The notes beneath the pieces are model-generated. The model was given only the letters and a program-made list of their open reading frames with translations. It did not search any database and was not told the origin of the DNA. Shown here one piece after another: positions 12,440-23,734 of a stretch of DNA of 64,000 nucleotides; positions within the stretch are counted from its first letter, which is position 1; the number at the start of each line of letters is the position of its first letter. A program made the position numbers and the translations under genes. Origin of the DNA: Chinchilla lanigera (taxonomy: Eukaryota > Chordata > Mammalia > Rodentia > Chinchillidae); assembly GCF_000276665.1 (NCBI RefSeq), contig NW_004955476.1:8662898-8726897 (forward strand), given 5' to 3'.

Positions 12440-12630
12440 ATAAAACCTGACCACATCACTGCTCTGCCAAAAATTCATGTGTAGCTTCCCTTGCTGTCAG
12501 GGTAGAGTCTGGGTACCTCACCGGTCCTGACTCATCCCTTCTGACCCCCAGCCTTTCCTGCAGCACCCTCTCTGCGCTCTCTCTCACTCCAACACTGCAG
12601 CCGCAGCAAAGCCCCAGGGCACTGGACACA
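12440..12630 (+). mobile_element. LINE-2 3' end
   Basis: 'ctgaccacatcactgctctg', 'tgtagcttcccttgctgtca', 'gggtagagtctgggtacctc' and 'ctctctctcactccaacact' follow the LINE-2 3' segment order. It has no open frame. Confidence 0.7.
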
Positions 12631-13649
12631 CCTGCAGATCTCTAGCTGCTGTGCTTAGCAGAGCTTTCTCCTTCCTCTTACCTACAGCGGGTAACTTCTA
12701 CTTATCATTTTGGCTTCCAGAGTGCCTTTTGTGTTCCCACTAAATTGGGCCAGTGGCTCTCTCTATGTGACCCCAGCATTTTCCTTAGGTCTCTTCTGAC
12801 ATTTAATTGCATTGTACAATGATGGGTCCATTATACACATAGATCAACACTCAACTCTAACCTCCGTGTCCAGCAGAGTCTAGCATGAGGCAGACAATTC
12901 TTGCATTTTGTGAAAGAAGCAAAGAATAGAGGGAAAAAAAGGGAGACTGGCTGGCCCTGTTGATTATATGATAAGAAAGCGTTGGGTTGCTTAGGTTGAC
13001 TTCCTTCTTATTACCAAAAAAAAAAAAAAAGGCTGGGGCCACTGTACCTCCAGACCCAGCCAACCACACCTCCTTCACGCTGTTGCTGGCATGAGCCCTT
13101 TGCAGCACGAAGGCAGATAAGCCAGATAACACGTCTGCCTTGATCCAGAGGTTGGCACACAGCACGCTGTCACCTTAATGCCACTGGCCCAGCTGTGCGG
13201 GGGTCCGAGAGAAGAAGTGGGCACTGTCATTGGTTCCTGTGTGCTCACCTGCTTCCCAGGCAGTATCCACTGATGATGAACTCTGACACACGTGTGACAC
13301 AGTTTTTGGAATATGCCGCTGAATAGTGTCAGGGAGAGGAGGAGCAGCAGGAGGAGAGAGAGGGAGAGAGAGAGATTTCACTTTCTACCACAGAAAGTCA
13401 TTCAGGTAAACGCATAAATAACAAAGGACAAGAACTCAGGTGTGTGCAGGTGAATTATCCCTCAGACTCATTTCAAACTACAGTGGATGAAAACTGGAAA
13501 AGTGTCCCCAGCTCCCTAAAAAACCCCTGGGAAACCAGAGAGAAAAACATGTCATTCCGTATTTCTCTTCCTCCTCTCTCACAGGGTGAATGCCATTTGA
13601 GAATAAGCCTTGCACACTCAGTGACAACACGTGGAAATCTGACACTTGA
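12631..13649. other. no gene recognised
   Basis: Holds an A(16) run at about 13,015-13,030 and a GA-rich tract. The rest is unassigned. Confidence 0.45.
13328..13378 (+). repeat. polypurine GA-rich tract
   Basis: GAG/GGA units then (AG)n, about 50 bases. Confidence 0.85.
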
Positions 13650-13735
13650 AGTGGGTTCATTTATTTGGCAATGTACTGAGCGCCTACTGTGTGGTGGACA
13701 TTACATTAGGTTCTAAGGAAGTAGCGGTGAAAAGG
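13650..13735 (+). repeat. old mammalian dispersed repeat fragment
   Basis: 'gtactgagcgcctactgtgt' and 'ggtggacattacattaggtt' match the common 'ttgagcgcctactatgtgcc' repeat. I do not assign a family name. Confidence 0.5.
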
Positions 13736-14056
13736 TGTGTGAAACACGTATCTAAACGGAGCTCAAGTGTACTACCTAGCGTATCGGATGGAAATAAGTG
13801 ATATAGAAAAGAGGAAAAAGGGAGGATATAAAGTGTTGGAGAAAAAGAAGGTTGTAGTTTTGAAAAGATAGATAAAGTGAGTTTACACTGGAAGCTATAA
13901 AAATAAACATTGATTTCTTACATTTCTGGAGGTTAGAGATTCCAAGGTTCTTTGCGCATGTGAAACACTTCGTCCATAGACTGCAATTCCTCCCTGGGTC
14001 TTCACTGACAGAAAACGTAGGAGAGTGTTCTCTCAGCTCCAACTCTTAAAGGGCAC

Positions 14057-14803
14057 TGTCTTAGTCATGTTCTCATCACTGGGACACGATACCCGGTGCC
14101 ACAACCTGAAGGAGGAAAGGTTTATTTTGGCTGACCCTAACAGTCCATAGTCCAGAGCCTCCCACACAGGATGGCCCGAGGGGAGGGGCCAGGTCGGGGA
14201 AAGCTGCTCACATCATGGCAGCCAGGAAGCAGAGCGCCAAGGAAAGAGCAATGCACACTACCAGGCCCCGTCCCCATGACGCCCCTTTTCTAACCAGGCC
14301 TCACCTCTTAACACTAAACCAGCTTGAGCACCCTAGTAACCCAGTCACCTTCCATGAGCCTGTCTTGGTTACTTTTCTCTCGTTGTTCAGACAAAATACC
14401 CAACGCCCAAAATGAAGGAAGGAAAGGTTTATTTAGCTCACAGTTTGTGGAGGTTTCAGCCCATACTTGGCTGGCTCCAAGGCAGAAGGTAGCAAAGCAA
14501 CAAGAGCAAAGGGGGAATGGCAGCCGAACAGCAGTGCAGCCAGAGCAAAAGGGGGAAATGGCGGCAAGCAGCTTCTTTCCCTGCCTTACTTTGTAAACAG
14601 GCTGCCACCACCTAAGGGGCATGTAGCTCTCACATAATCTCCATGCCTTCCTCTTCCACAGGCTCAGGATGTATACAAAGTAAGCACCCTGGCTTCCTGC
14701 TGAGTCACGTAGCCAAACCTCTAGGCTCCCCAAGTTGACACAATGTTTCAACCATAACAGAGCCCTACCTTGAGGGACATCTAGATATAGACTGTGACCA
14801 GCA
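14057..14803 (-). mobile_element. older LTR, host of the solo LTR
   Basis: On the plus strand the reversed LTR starts 'tgtcttagtcatgttctcat' and continues 'aaaggtttattttggctgac' to 'ccttccatgagcc' at 14,360. It resumes after the inner LTR with 'ctaccttgagggacatctag' and seems to end '...gaccagca' at 14,803. Both terminal strings fit TG...CA. It was itself inserted into an MLT1-like LTR. Confidence 0.65.
14361..14759 (-). mobile_element. solo LTR, MaLR/ERVL-like, with 5-bp duplication
   Basis: On the minus strand it starts TGTTATGG and ends AAGACA, giving TG...CA termini. It is flanked by the perfect 5-bp repeat GAGCC (14,356-14,360 and 14,760-14,764). Near its 3' end it has 'aactgtgagctaaataaacc' with an AATAAA signal and 'caacgagagaaaagtaac'. 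No coding region accompanies it, as expected for a solo LTR formed by recombination. It lies inside an older LTR and shares its layout with the copy at 56,340-56,681. Confidence 0.9.
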
Positions 14804-14900
14804 TTTACTCTATATGTGAGGTCTCCACCCTTGCAATCTGACCACCTCCCAAGGCTTCACCTCCAGACATCATCACACTTGAGACTTGAATTTTGACAGA

Positions 14901-15935
14901 CGAGCTTGAGGAAGATACAACACAAACACTCTGTTTGCCCCAGAAGGACTTCCTTAGGAGATATCGGACTTTCACTACTTTCAGTCACTCTTTCTTCAAA
15001 CTTCATTTACAATTTCTCCAAATATCTTTCTTCATCCTTCTCTTCACCCACTCTGGAACCCAAACTACTTATATATTGGGGATCTTAAATATCACACTCC
15101 TCTCTGTTTATCACATTGAATCAATTCAGTTGATCTGTCAAGTGTGCTGACACATTTATCCTTCCCCTTCTGCTGGAAAGAACTTCTGATTTTTACAATT
15201 TCAGATACTATGTTTCTGCACTCCTGAACCATGGGAGTATTTTTGTGTGTTTATAATTTCTGTTTCTCTGCTGGTACTTTCTTCTCCTTCCTCATTCACA
15301 CCTTTTCTTTTCCAACCTTGCACATACTTACAGTAGCTGATTTGCATCCTTTGCCTACCAACGGCAACATCTGGGTCACCCTGGGGTCAGTCTGCATGGA
15401 ATGCTTTGGCTTTCAGAAAAAGCCACACTATCTGTTTATTCATACACCCAAAACTTTTCAGTTCTAACCTGGACATTAGGAATGATGTGCTCTAGAGATC
15501 TTGAAATGGTTCCTGAAAAAAATCCTGACTTGTTTGCAGCAGGCCTTTCCTTGGACCATGTGTAGACCATGAGTTCTGTCTCCACTGCAGGTCAATTCTC
15601 AGTGTGATTCTTTCAGAGTTCGCTAGGATGCTGGCAAGATGCCCAACGCTTGCATATGTTTCAGAGCCTATTTAGAGACTTTGACAGTTTACTCCTAGAA
15701 TTTTGACATCTCCTCCTTCTCTGTTGTGGTTGTTCTGGGATTTCCCAGAGTGAGTGTGGTCTCTCCCAAACCAGTGAGACTATGAGCTTCATAGCAGAGA
15801 TTTGCTTACTCTTTATCCTCAGAATAAAAGTTGTAAAAACTAGGAATTCATCCCGTGCTTTTCTTCTTCCAAGCATACCTCCTTCCATACCTGCCCGTTT
15901 GTTCCCATGTGGTCATGTTCCAGCACCTTCAAGCA
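14901..15935. other. no gene recognised
   Basis: T/C-rich sequence. 15,190-15,310 ('tttctgtttctctgctggta') hints at old LINE wording but is too weak to assign. Confidence 0.4.
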
Positions 15936-15936
15936 A

Positions 15937-16012
<76 letters not shown>
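15936..16012 (+). repeat. compound (TG)n(AG)n microsatellite
   Basis: About 33 bases of TG units pass through a short 'agtgag' bridge into about 40 bases of AG units. Confidence 0.95.
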
Positions 16013-16014
<2 letters not shown>

Positions 16015-16149
16015 AATATTTTCATTTTTATCTACAGTAAGACTGATCTGAAAGGAACTACTGGTAGCAGTTGGTAGCATACCCGCTAAAAAGTGATTGC
16101 AAAAAAGCATGAAGAAGAAGAGCTAGCCACAGAAAGTTCTATGCAGAGA

Positions 16150-16620
16150 GCATTTCTGTTAGACAAGACTTATGACATGAGAAAAGACCTAGCAGGACTT
16201 GTTCAGTGTGTTTAGGGGTGGCATGAAGGTCAGTATGGTTAGAATGGAAAGAAGGAGACAGAAAGACAGTGCGTGGTCAGAGAGAGCATAATCAGGTTGT
16301 GTTAAGCCATCCAGCCACTAAAAGGTCCCTGGATTTTTTATTTTCATGTAGGAAGCCACGGGAAAGTTTTAAACAGCCTTTGTCTTTCAATGAATCCTCC
16401 AAGGCTAGCAGAGTAAAGAATGGCAGCAAAGATACCATTTAGGAGGTTCCTCCAAGACCTACATGAGGTAGCCATGGCTTGGACCAACCATCCTGGCAGC
16501 GCTAGAGATGGTGAGACAGTGTTTGCATGTACCTGAGGTCAGAGGAAAAGGGTTTGCCTAGAAATTAGAATTGAAGTGGGAAGTAGAGGGATGATTCCAA
16601 GGTTTTCCAGTGGAGAAACA
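16150..16620 (+). repeat. old mammalian dispersed repeat, long piece
   Basis: 'cactaaaaggtccctggatt', 'ggaagccacgggaaagtttt', 'atttaggaggttcctccaag', 'gtagccatggcttggaccaa', 'gggatgattccaaggttttc' keep the order of a long, common, old mammalian repeat ('...gaggctattgcagtaatcc...gtggcttgga...'). Confidence 0.45.
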
Positions 16621-17689
16621 AAAATTAAGTAGGAAAAAATCAATAGGGTTTCAGACACTTAATTTTGATATGTTTGGTATACATTCCAATAGGACTATCA
16701 GGAAGGAAACTGGATTCAAAACTAGAGTTAAGGGAAAAGGTGAATGGTATAGGTATAATTAGTAAATGATTTCCAGGACAACAGTATTGCAAGTCAAGAT
16801 AAGACATGCAAAGTCATCAAGCACTTTGTCTAACTAGAAAAGAGCAAAGCTCCAAGGATGTTGTTCTAAGAATGATGATCTCAGAGGCCCTAGAAAGGTG
16901 GAGGAAACCCACAGAGAAACTGAGGTGACACCAGGGTATAGTGGGTGAATAAGAAAAGGAGAGCCATAGAAGTCACAGGAAGAAGCGTCCAGTGTGTCTG
17001 AGCTCTGGATTAGAAGTCAGAGGAATGGGGGTGAGGGTGAGGGTGAGGGTGAGGGTTTGGGTTAGGATTAGGCCAATGACTGGCCACATATTAGTGGTGA
17101 AATCAGAAGTGAATGTTTCACCCCACTGAGTTTCAGTTCCTGCATGTAGAGAATGAAGGTATTAATTCTTACCCTTAAGAAATTGTACACATCGAATGAG
17201 ATAACATACATGTGAGTACTTGGAAGAATCTTACTTTTTAGCAATTAGTACAAGAGAGAATCACAGTAGGAGAAGAAGACTGCTGTGTTGAGAAGATGCC
17301 TCTTTGTAAGTTGCGGTGCAGAGTTCCAGCAGAATAGTTCCAAGCTGCCGAGTAAAACAGACAGGATGAGGGTATGGTGGTAGGGTAGATCTGGGAGTTC
17401 CTAAATAAGAGCTTTTCATATGCATTATAATTACTTTTTCCAGATGAGTGAATCCATGGACTTACTTGAATTCTCTTAGAAACTTGTGAAGGACTGTTTT
17501 CCAAACCAGTGACAATAGGGTTGAGACAGAGGTATGCTATGAAACTCTGGAGAAGCCCTAGTAACTACTAACCTGTATAAAATGCCTAGACATAGTGGGC
17601 TCCCAAGGTACATTAGGCTTCTGGTTCTTCCATCTTCCCCCTTTACTTACTGTGTGCCCAGTGTCATCACAGAGGTCCTAAGTCAAAAG
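16621..17689. other. no gene recognised apart from the telomere-like tract
   Basis: Purine-rich unassigned sequence on both sides of the GGGTGA tract. 17,085-17,215 ('gtttcagttcctgcatgtag', 'gaatgagataacatacatgt') may be a further MIR piece. Confidence 0.4.
17027..17072 (+). repeat. telomere-like GGGTGA/TTAGG tract
   Basis: Five GGGTGA-type units run into GGGTTTGGGTTAGGATTAGG. It is a short degenerate interstitial tract, and its G-runs also fit the G-quadruplex pattern. Confidence 0.85.
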
Positions 17690-17850
17690 TGTCAGCCCTG
17701 GACGTACAGCCTAGGTAATATGGAAGCTCTGCTTCTTTATTTGTGACCTTGGGCAAATTATTGAACAATACTGGGCCCCAGTTTCTTCGTCTGCAAAATA
17801 GAAACAATAATATATTCATTGTTAAGTATTCAGGAAGTATACCTTAATGA
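17690..17850 (+). mobile_element. MIR
   Basis: 'tttgtgaccttgggcaaatt' and 'ccccagtttcttcgtctgca' followed by 'aaatagaaacaataatatat' are diagnostic MIR core strings. Confidence 0.88.
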
Positions 17851-18365
17851 AAGTTGAGTTCACCACAACTTATAAAGGGTTAAACAGGAGACTGCATGTT
17901 AGGTGACATTCTGGTGTGGAGTAAATGCTCATTATTTCCAACCAACATCATCATTCCTGGCATCACATTTGCCAGAGTACTGCATAAAGAATTAACTCAG
18001 AGGATGGTTCTGTCAATCAGCCTGAAAAGTGATGTACATGGAATTAATTGAGTCCTAAGTAACTAAGGAAATAATGACTGAATAGGACACGATCCTCCTT
18101 AATAAAGATTTCACATTGTTGTTGAAATTATTTCAGAAAATGAGGTTCATTTTCCATTCCTCACATCTCACTTCAAGAAGTACTGAGCTCTGGCTTCAAA
18201 AATGTCACTCTGCTTCATAATGTAACGCCATTTGCTGCACTAAAGTAATCAAGCTTGAGTCACAGCAGGAACAGTGCATCATCCGGGCCCTTGTGTCTTC
18301 TCCTAAAGGAGGACACAGAGGCAGAGCTCCTCAAATTATAGCTGAGAATAACGGCAACTTGAGAC

Positions 18366-18408
18366 AGGAAGGAAGGAGAGAAGGAAGGAAATAGAGAAAG
18401 TGAGAGAA
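18366..18408 (+). repeat. polypurine GGAA-rich tract
   Basis: 'aggaaggaaggagagaagga' and further GGAA/GAGA units, purine-only for about 40 bases. Confidence 0.8.
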
Positions 18409-18454
18409 GATTACAACAGAGGATTACAAGATTCTCTCTGTATCAACTATTTTT

Positions 18455-18545
18455 ACTCCAGTGCAGACAGAACATTTGAAATGTAGATTTTGATGTCAGA
18501 CAAACATGGGTTTAGATTTTGATCCTGTTGCTTGCTAATGGTGAA
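18455..18545 (+). mobile_element. MIR fragment
   Basis: 'gatgtcagacaaacatgggt' and 'ttagattttgatcctgttgc' match the MIR 5' half. Confidence 0.6.
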
Positions 18546-18970
18546 ACCTTCCACAGTTTGCTTAGCTACCGTGTGGCGAGGTGCCTGTAGTCCATCGAAG
18601 CTCTATCCTCTTCTTCCGTAAGGCAAAGCTTTTGTTGGAAACCAGCTGCACAGCCGGCCACTGAATTTGGGGGCTTTGATCAAATCTAGAAAAGGCCATG
18701 TGAAAGAATTCCAGCCAACAGAACATGGGAACAATTGATAGATGTCATGGCCCATAAAATCGCCCACAGCATCTGGTCTGCTCTCTCCCTCATCTTCCAG
18801 TTGGCTGTTGATGTTCAAGGCCACCCCAGCGTACCTGTGTCAAAGAAGATGGACACTCTCTTGGCCCAGGCCTCTAAAGGACTGTGTGCTTCCTACCCCA
18901 ACTCAGCATGCCCACTGCCAACACCTCTTCCTGACATTTCACTCTGGAAGGATGAAAAATAAACTCTAGT
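18546..18970 (+). mobile_element. possible old LTR or DNA-element fragment
   Basis: Wording such as 'ggccatgtgaaagaattcca', 'ggcccataaaatcgcccac' and a terminal 'gatgaaaaataaactctag' resembles 3' ends of old MLT1-type LTRs. The family is not certain. Confidence 0.25.
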
Positions 18971-19029
18971 AGAGGACAACATTGACATTCAGGTTACCTG
19001 TTAGGGCATTTAGTATTACCTTAACTAAT

Positions 19030-19175
19030 ACCCAGCTCAAGCCTAGCTTCTTCATCTGTAAGCTGCAGGAATAATAGTAGCTACTCAATGTTGTGGTGAT
19101 TAAATAAAATGTGCCAGATAAAGCGCCTAGCTCAGTACCCAGAATCTAGTTCATGCTCAAAACATATTAGCCGCT
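19030..19175 (+). mobile_element. MIR 3' half
   Basis: 'cttcttcatctgtaagctgc', 'tgttgtggtgattaaataaa' and 'aaagcgcctagctcagtacc' are the MIR 3' half. Confidence 0.85.
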
Positions 19176-20039
19176 GTACATTCTAAAACAGAGTTTTGCT
19201 TTTAACTGCTTCTGAAACTGATGCATACACTCCTTTACAACTAGTCACCTCTACAATAAGTTGGTCTCAAACCGAGTCTGAGTTCCTCCACTGCTGGTTT
19301 CTCCGCATTTAAAAATATGGTACAATTGTTGTTTCTGTTATAAATCATCTGAATTCACTACCATCACCATATAATTATCCGATTTCACAGTGGTTGTTGT
19401 ATACATCATGCCTCTTCCCACTGCAACAGTAACATGGTAGCAGTACATGCCTTTTTACAGCAATGCTAACCAATGTCACTCATCCTTAAGAAGAACATTT
19501 TGTTTGTGAACAAAAGAAGTGATAAGCTATACAACCCCGCTGCAAGCAATTATCTAAAACCAGCATACAACCTTCAGCAAGTCCTCTGAGTTATTTAAAA
19601 GATAAAGCTACACAAGAGATGCTACCTGAGATACCGCACTTCATTACTTATTAAATGCCACTGGATTTTTCAGTAGGTGCCTGTCAGGCAGCAGGAGGCA
19701 GATGAGCAAATCCTTTAGTCCTTGCCTGCTCTTGTTGGTACCTGGCTAATGGTGCATGTGACTTTCCATGGCATGGGCCAGCAGAAGGCTCAGATGCACC
19801 TGCTGCCCCAGGCTGGGTGGGCAGAGGTGACGTTCAGTATATGGAGCTGTCCTCTAGTTGACCTTCCTCGGAAACCCTCCACAAGTGCCCAGTTGAACAG
19901 TTGGACAGACACATGCTCTCTCACACTACTTGACCTATTTTCCTAATCTCTCACCAAGAATGACACACAATTCTAAATGACAATGATACCATGATTGTCA
20001 TTATTGTAATCACCACAGGAGAAGAGCAGCAACCTTATG

Positions 20040-20235
20040 GAGCATCTTCTGTGTATCTGGGCTGATTGCTTTGCACGTATTACCTTTGAAAAAATACCAT
20101 GCCAAATCTTCAACAAGGACTATTCTGCCTATTGTAGATGTGAGGATCTGAGGCTCCATGTAGTTAAGTAGCTTCTAATAAAGAACAGGGCCAGAGTCGG
20201 AATCCAGCTCCGCTTTAAAACTCTTTTCCTTTCAG
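20040..20235 (-). mobile_element. MIR, reversed
   Basis: 'gatgtgaggatctgaggctc', 'tgtagttaagtagcttctaa' and 'agggccagagtcggaatcca' are the reversed MIR core. Confidence 0.8.
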
Positions 20236-23200
20236 CTGGTTGCCTCTAAGCAGGCTGCGTCCCTGAATCTCTGCCTATTTCCTACCCACAAGAGTCCACT
20301 CTGCCACTGCACAGCTACGCTGGCTTGGGCTCTGTAAACCCAAACAGGCCTTGTGTCCTTGTTCTGGTGCTGAGCAACCCCAGAGATACCATGAACTCCT
20401 GGCCAGCCTTTGGATGTTCAGACTCAGCTCGCTGACCCTCTGTAGAAGAAAGCCCCAGAAAACATAAGCACCCTGCAGACTTCTTCCTTGTATAAGCACA
20501 AGCCTCATACTCCCAAATCGTGTATCCCCTATTGGTCAGTGGACATGATAGCACATTCCCACGTGCTCTGATAAAAATCTAATGAACAAAATAGAAATCT
20601 GGAGCTATGCTTCTCCATCACAAAGCACTTGTTGAAGTCCTACACACAAAAATATTTCTTTTTTTGTGGAAGGAGCACCCAGGCTACAGATACTTTCTAG
20701 CTCCTGACCCAGAGAGTGTATGTGGATTTTTTATACAGATCACACTCAATCAATGATCATTTTAAGGTGGAACTCAGTATAGCCAGTGGGAAGTAAAGGA
20801 CAGAATAATCAAAGGCCCCCAACTCTTTAGCTCTGTTTAACGGTGGACTGACAAACACAACACCAGCTCGAAGGATTTCTCCGAAGCTGATAAACCATAC
20901 TGTAAGCTTCCTGCTGCCACAGGGCCTGCGTCCAGCGTGCTGGCTGCTTCTAGGAGGTGGCTGCGGCTCTGAGTGGCAAGGCCACGCAGAGACGAATGCA
21001 GTGGCACTCCACAGGGAGGAGAGAGAGGCAGTGCTGCATGGGCCAGCCCGAGGCTGCAACCAGCCTGACCACGCTGCCACCCCTTGCCAGCCATGACCTA
21101 GGGCGTAGGACCCAGCCTGCTACCCCTTAGTCTCCTGTCCTGGAAAGGACAGTTCCTAATTGTACCTGCCCCAGGATGAAGTCCTGAGGAACAGCACTGT
21201 GCAAATGGCTTCTGACTGAGCCCCGGGCGTGCTGAGCACTCAGTGACCGCTATCTGTGGCCATGAGGTTCTCCAGATTAGCTTCCCGCCGCCTTCCTCTT
21301 CGGCCTTCGCTCTGCCTGCACTGTTCTGAAACTCACACCACTTTTTCCTATTTGCCCTTCTCCAGCTCTTCTTTCACCCATTTGTGACCCACCAGACGGC
21401 CCCTCCGGTTTCTTGGCTTGGCTTTCCACTGTGCTGTGGAGCGTATGCTCTTGCTTCACAGAATCCGCTCCAAAGCACTTGAAAGCTGACCCCTGTGTCC
21501 CAGGGTCCCTCCTCCTCTGCCCTGCCAGGTGTCAGGGGTCCTGCTGTCCTGTGCTCAGACACCCCAAGGCCCAGGCAGGCACGAACCCTGACTCACTGTG
21601 ACCCTTCATATGCCTGCCCCTCCCAAGGCTCTGTGTCTTTGTCTTTGTGTCGTTCTCCTTTGCTTCTCCGTGTCAGGTTTGCCCTGTGTCTCTCTCACCT
21701 CCATGCGGCAGCTGCTCTGATCCAGACCCTCTGTCATTTTCATCACACGCCACTCTCCTCGCTCCACAACTCCCAGAGCTTGGTTTGCTGTACCGAAAGG
21801 CCCACCACCGAGCAGCAGTGGAAGTTACGGGAACTGGGGAGCAGCTGACCTTTTACCCCTTTGGCTGATCAGTGGGCTATTGGAGGGTTTCTTCCTAGAC
21901 AACTTTTCTAAACTTACTAACTCTTATGAGGCCTCTCCTATTTTCCGGCCCAGGTTTTTCCCCATTCCTGGTGCTTCCCTATAACTCAGAAGTGCATTCC
22001 AAAGAACACGGCTTCCTGTTAAGTGCTTGGGGTTGATAGGAGACTCTGAGCTTCTCAGGCGTGGAGTAAAGAAACGCATTGTTATGCGATGTCATTCTGC
22101 CTCTCCCCAACAAGGCTGTGCTATTGACTTGCAAAAGAAAGTCTGAGTTCGTTCTCAAGCAGAAAATTGTCTCTGAATTTCTTATATGAAAGATGTTTCG
22201 TGTAATTAGAAGAAGGGATGAGAGTGAATAGAAATTCAAAATGCATTCTCTTCTGCTACATATCTTATTTTATTCAGAGTATAATTAAGGGAAGGACTTC
22301 GCACTTATCTTTGAGAGAGGGTATGGAACTCATCAATGAGTTCTGAATATTCATCCATCGAGGGCTGGGTCTGAATGAACACCCTAATGTCATTAAGATT
22401 TTGTTCATGCACCTTGAATGTGGCCTCAAAAAATCCAATATCCGAGTTTATACCCAGAGCACATTTTTCCTCTTTGACCTAAGATGCAATGAAAAGTCCT
22501 TCCCACATTGCCCTAAAATAAAGAACACAAGGTATTTGAAAAGAAAATGTTTTTATCACTAATAGCTTTAAAATGTGAACTGTTGGGTAAGAGTGATTTT
22601 TAATGTATAATTTCCCAGGATGACAGTCTGATGGTGACAAGCCAGCTCTCAAGTCTCCGCATGCTCTTGATCAGAAGACTTGGACTCACCTGGCAGAGAT
22701 TCTGGCACAGAGGAAGAGCTCCATACGTGTTGGGTCTGAGTCTGAAGTGGTCCGGGTCCAGCCCAATAAAAGGCAGGAAGATTATCCTTCTTCCCTCCCC
22801 TTCCCTTCCATAATTTTCAACAGCAGAGCTCCCAGGTCCGTCCTACACAACAGGAGGGGTGACAACCCCAGAAGCAGTCCGGGGGCAGCACGGGATTCAC
22901 AGTTCCAAACCCAGAGAGAGACGGGATTTGCGAGCCAGAACAGGGCAGCCTGTCCACCTAGAAGAAACGTGTTTGGGAAAGTCAGAAAACCAAACACGGC
23001 AGCGACGGCAACCGGGGGGACCTGTGGCATCTTTGCAGGCTAAATCCGGTGATTCCATGACCTTTAACACAAAAAAAGGAGATGAAGACCATAAACTGTT
23101 CATGATGGATTTTTATTTCTCCTGTCTTTATACCAGCAAATCCTTCTATCATGCACAAAGCAAATCTATTGCTGCAACTTCTCCAAATCATGGCAGCTTT

Positions 23201-23579
23201 CTCTTATGTGTAGTGCCATGAGCATTTCAGTGTGTTGGTCCGACTTTGTAACTTTCCAGCAGCTTTTGATTGCCCAGATGCTGAAACATATCTCAAGACA
23301 GAGAAGCGGCAGCAGGCTGGGTGGATGTATTAAGCAGATCCATGGACTCCTGCCCAGATGGTGGCATGGAAGAATGGCCCACCACGGAGTCTTGGGTCCC
23401 ACGGCTGCAACAGCTCCTTCCCTGAAACATCGCGCTCTCCTGGTGCTTCCTTCTTATGTGGGAAGGGAGGTGCTAGGCAAGTACTTGGGCCCAGGCCCTC
23501 TATTAGAGACAGGTTAGCCTTTATTTGCTCCTTGCAGGTGGATTTCAGTTGGCCACAAATCATCTTCCTCTCTGTCTTC
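20236..23579. other. no gene recognised
   Basis: GC-richer DNA with many overlapping short frames (up to about 120 codons) on both strands and no domain. 22,740-23,040 has scattered CpG ('gcagcgacggcaaccggggg'). No repeat could be assigned. Confidence 0.4.
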
Positions 23580-23592
23580 ATACCCCTACACA

Positions 23593-23721
23593 GGGGCTGG
23601 GGATTTAGCTCAACGGCAAAAGCGCCTGCCTGGCATGTGTCAAGGTCGTGAGTTCGGTTCCTGGTACCGGAGAAAAACCAAAAAAAATCTTATCCAGGAA
23701 AAAAAAAAAAAAAAAAAAAAA
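23593..23721 (+). mobile_element. ID-type SINE with intact target duplication
   Basis: The tRNA-like body starts 'ggggctggggatttagctca', which contains the pol III A box. The B box is near 'gtcgtgagttcggttcctgg', followed by a short A/C-rich linker and a run of about 23 A. The exact 13-bp duplication ATACCCCTACACA lies at 23,580-23,592 and 23,722-23,734. The perfect duplication and long pure A tail suggest a recent insertion. Confidence 0.95.
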
Positions 23722-23734
23722 ATACCCCTACACA

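Larger units (their letters stand above)
13885..14900 (-). mobile_element. MLT1-like LTR, outer layer of the nest
   Basis: The left part (13,885-14,056) has 'attgatttcttacatttctg', 'gaggttagagattccaagg', 'ctcttaaagggcac'. The right part (14,804 to about 14,900) continues the same reverse MaLR order with 'tgtgaggtctccaccc', 'cacctcccaaggcttcacct', 'catcatcacacttgagactt'. The two halves are separated by the two younger LTRs. Confidence 0.65.

Noticed and set aside
14314..14751. 145-codon minus-strand open frame
   Set aside because: It lies almost wholly within the solo LTR (14,361-14,759), which is non-coding.
16000..18000. CRISPR array or prokaryotic operon features
   Set aside because: Direct repeats here are microsatellites and dispersed repeats. 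Nothing has regular spacers, and the window is plainly mammalian.
23593..23680. tRNA gene
   Set aside because: It has A- and B-box-like strings but is the body of an ID-type SINE with a poly(A) tail and target duplication, not a foldable tRNA.
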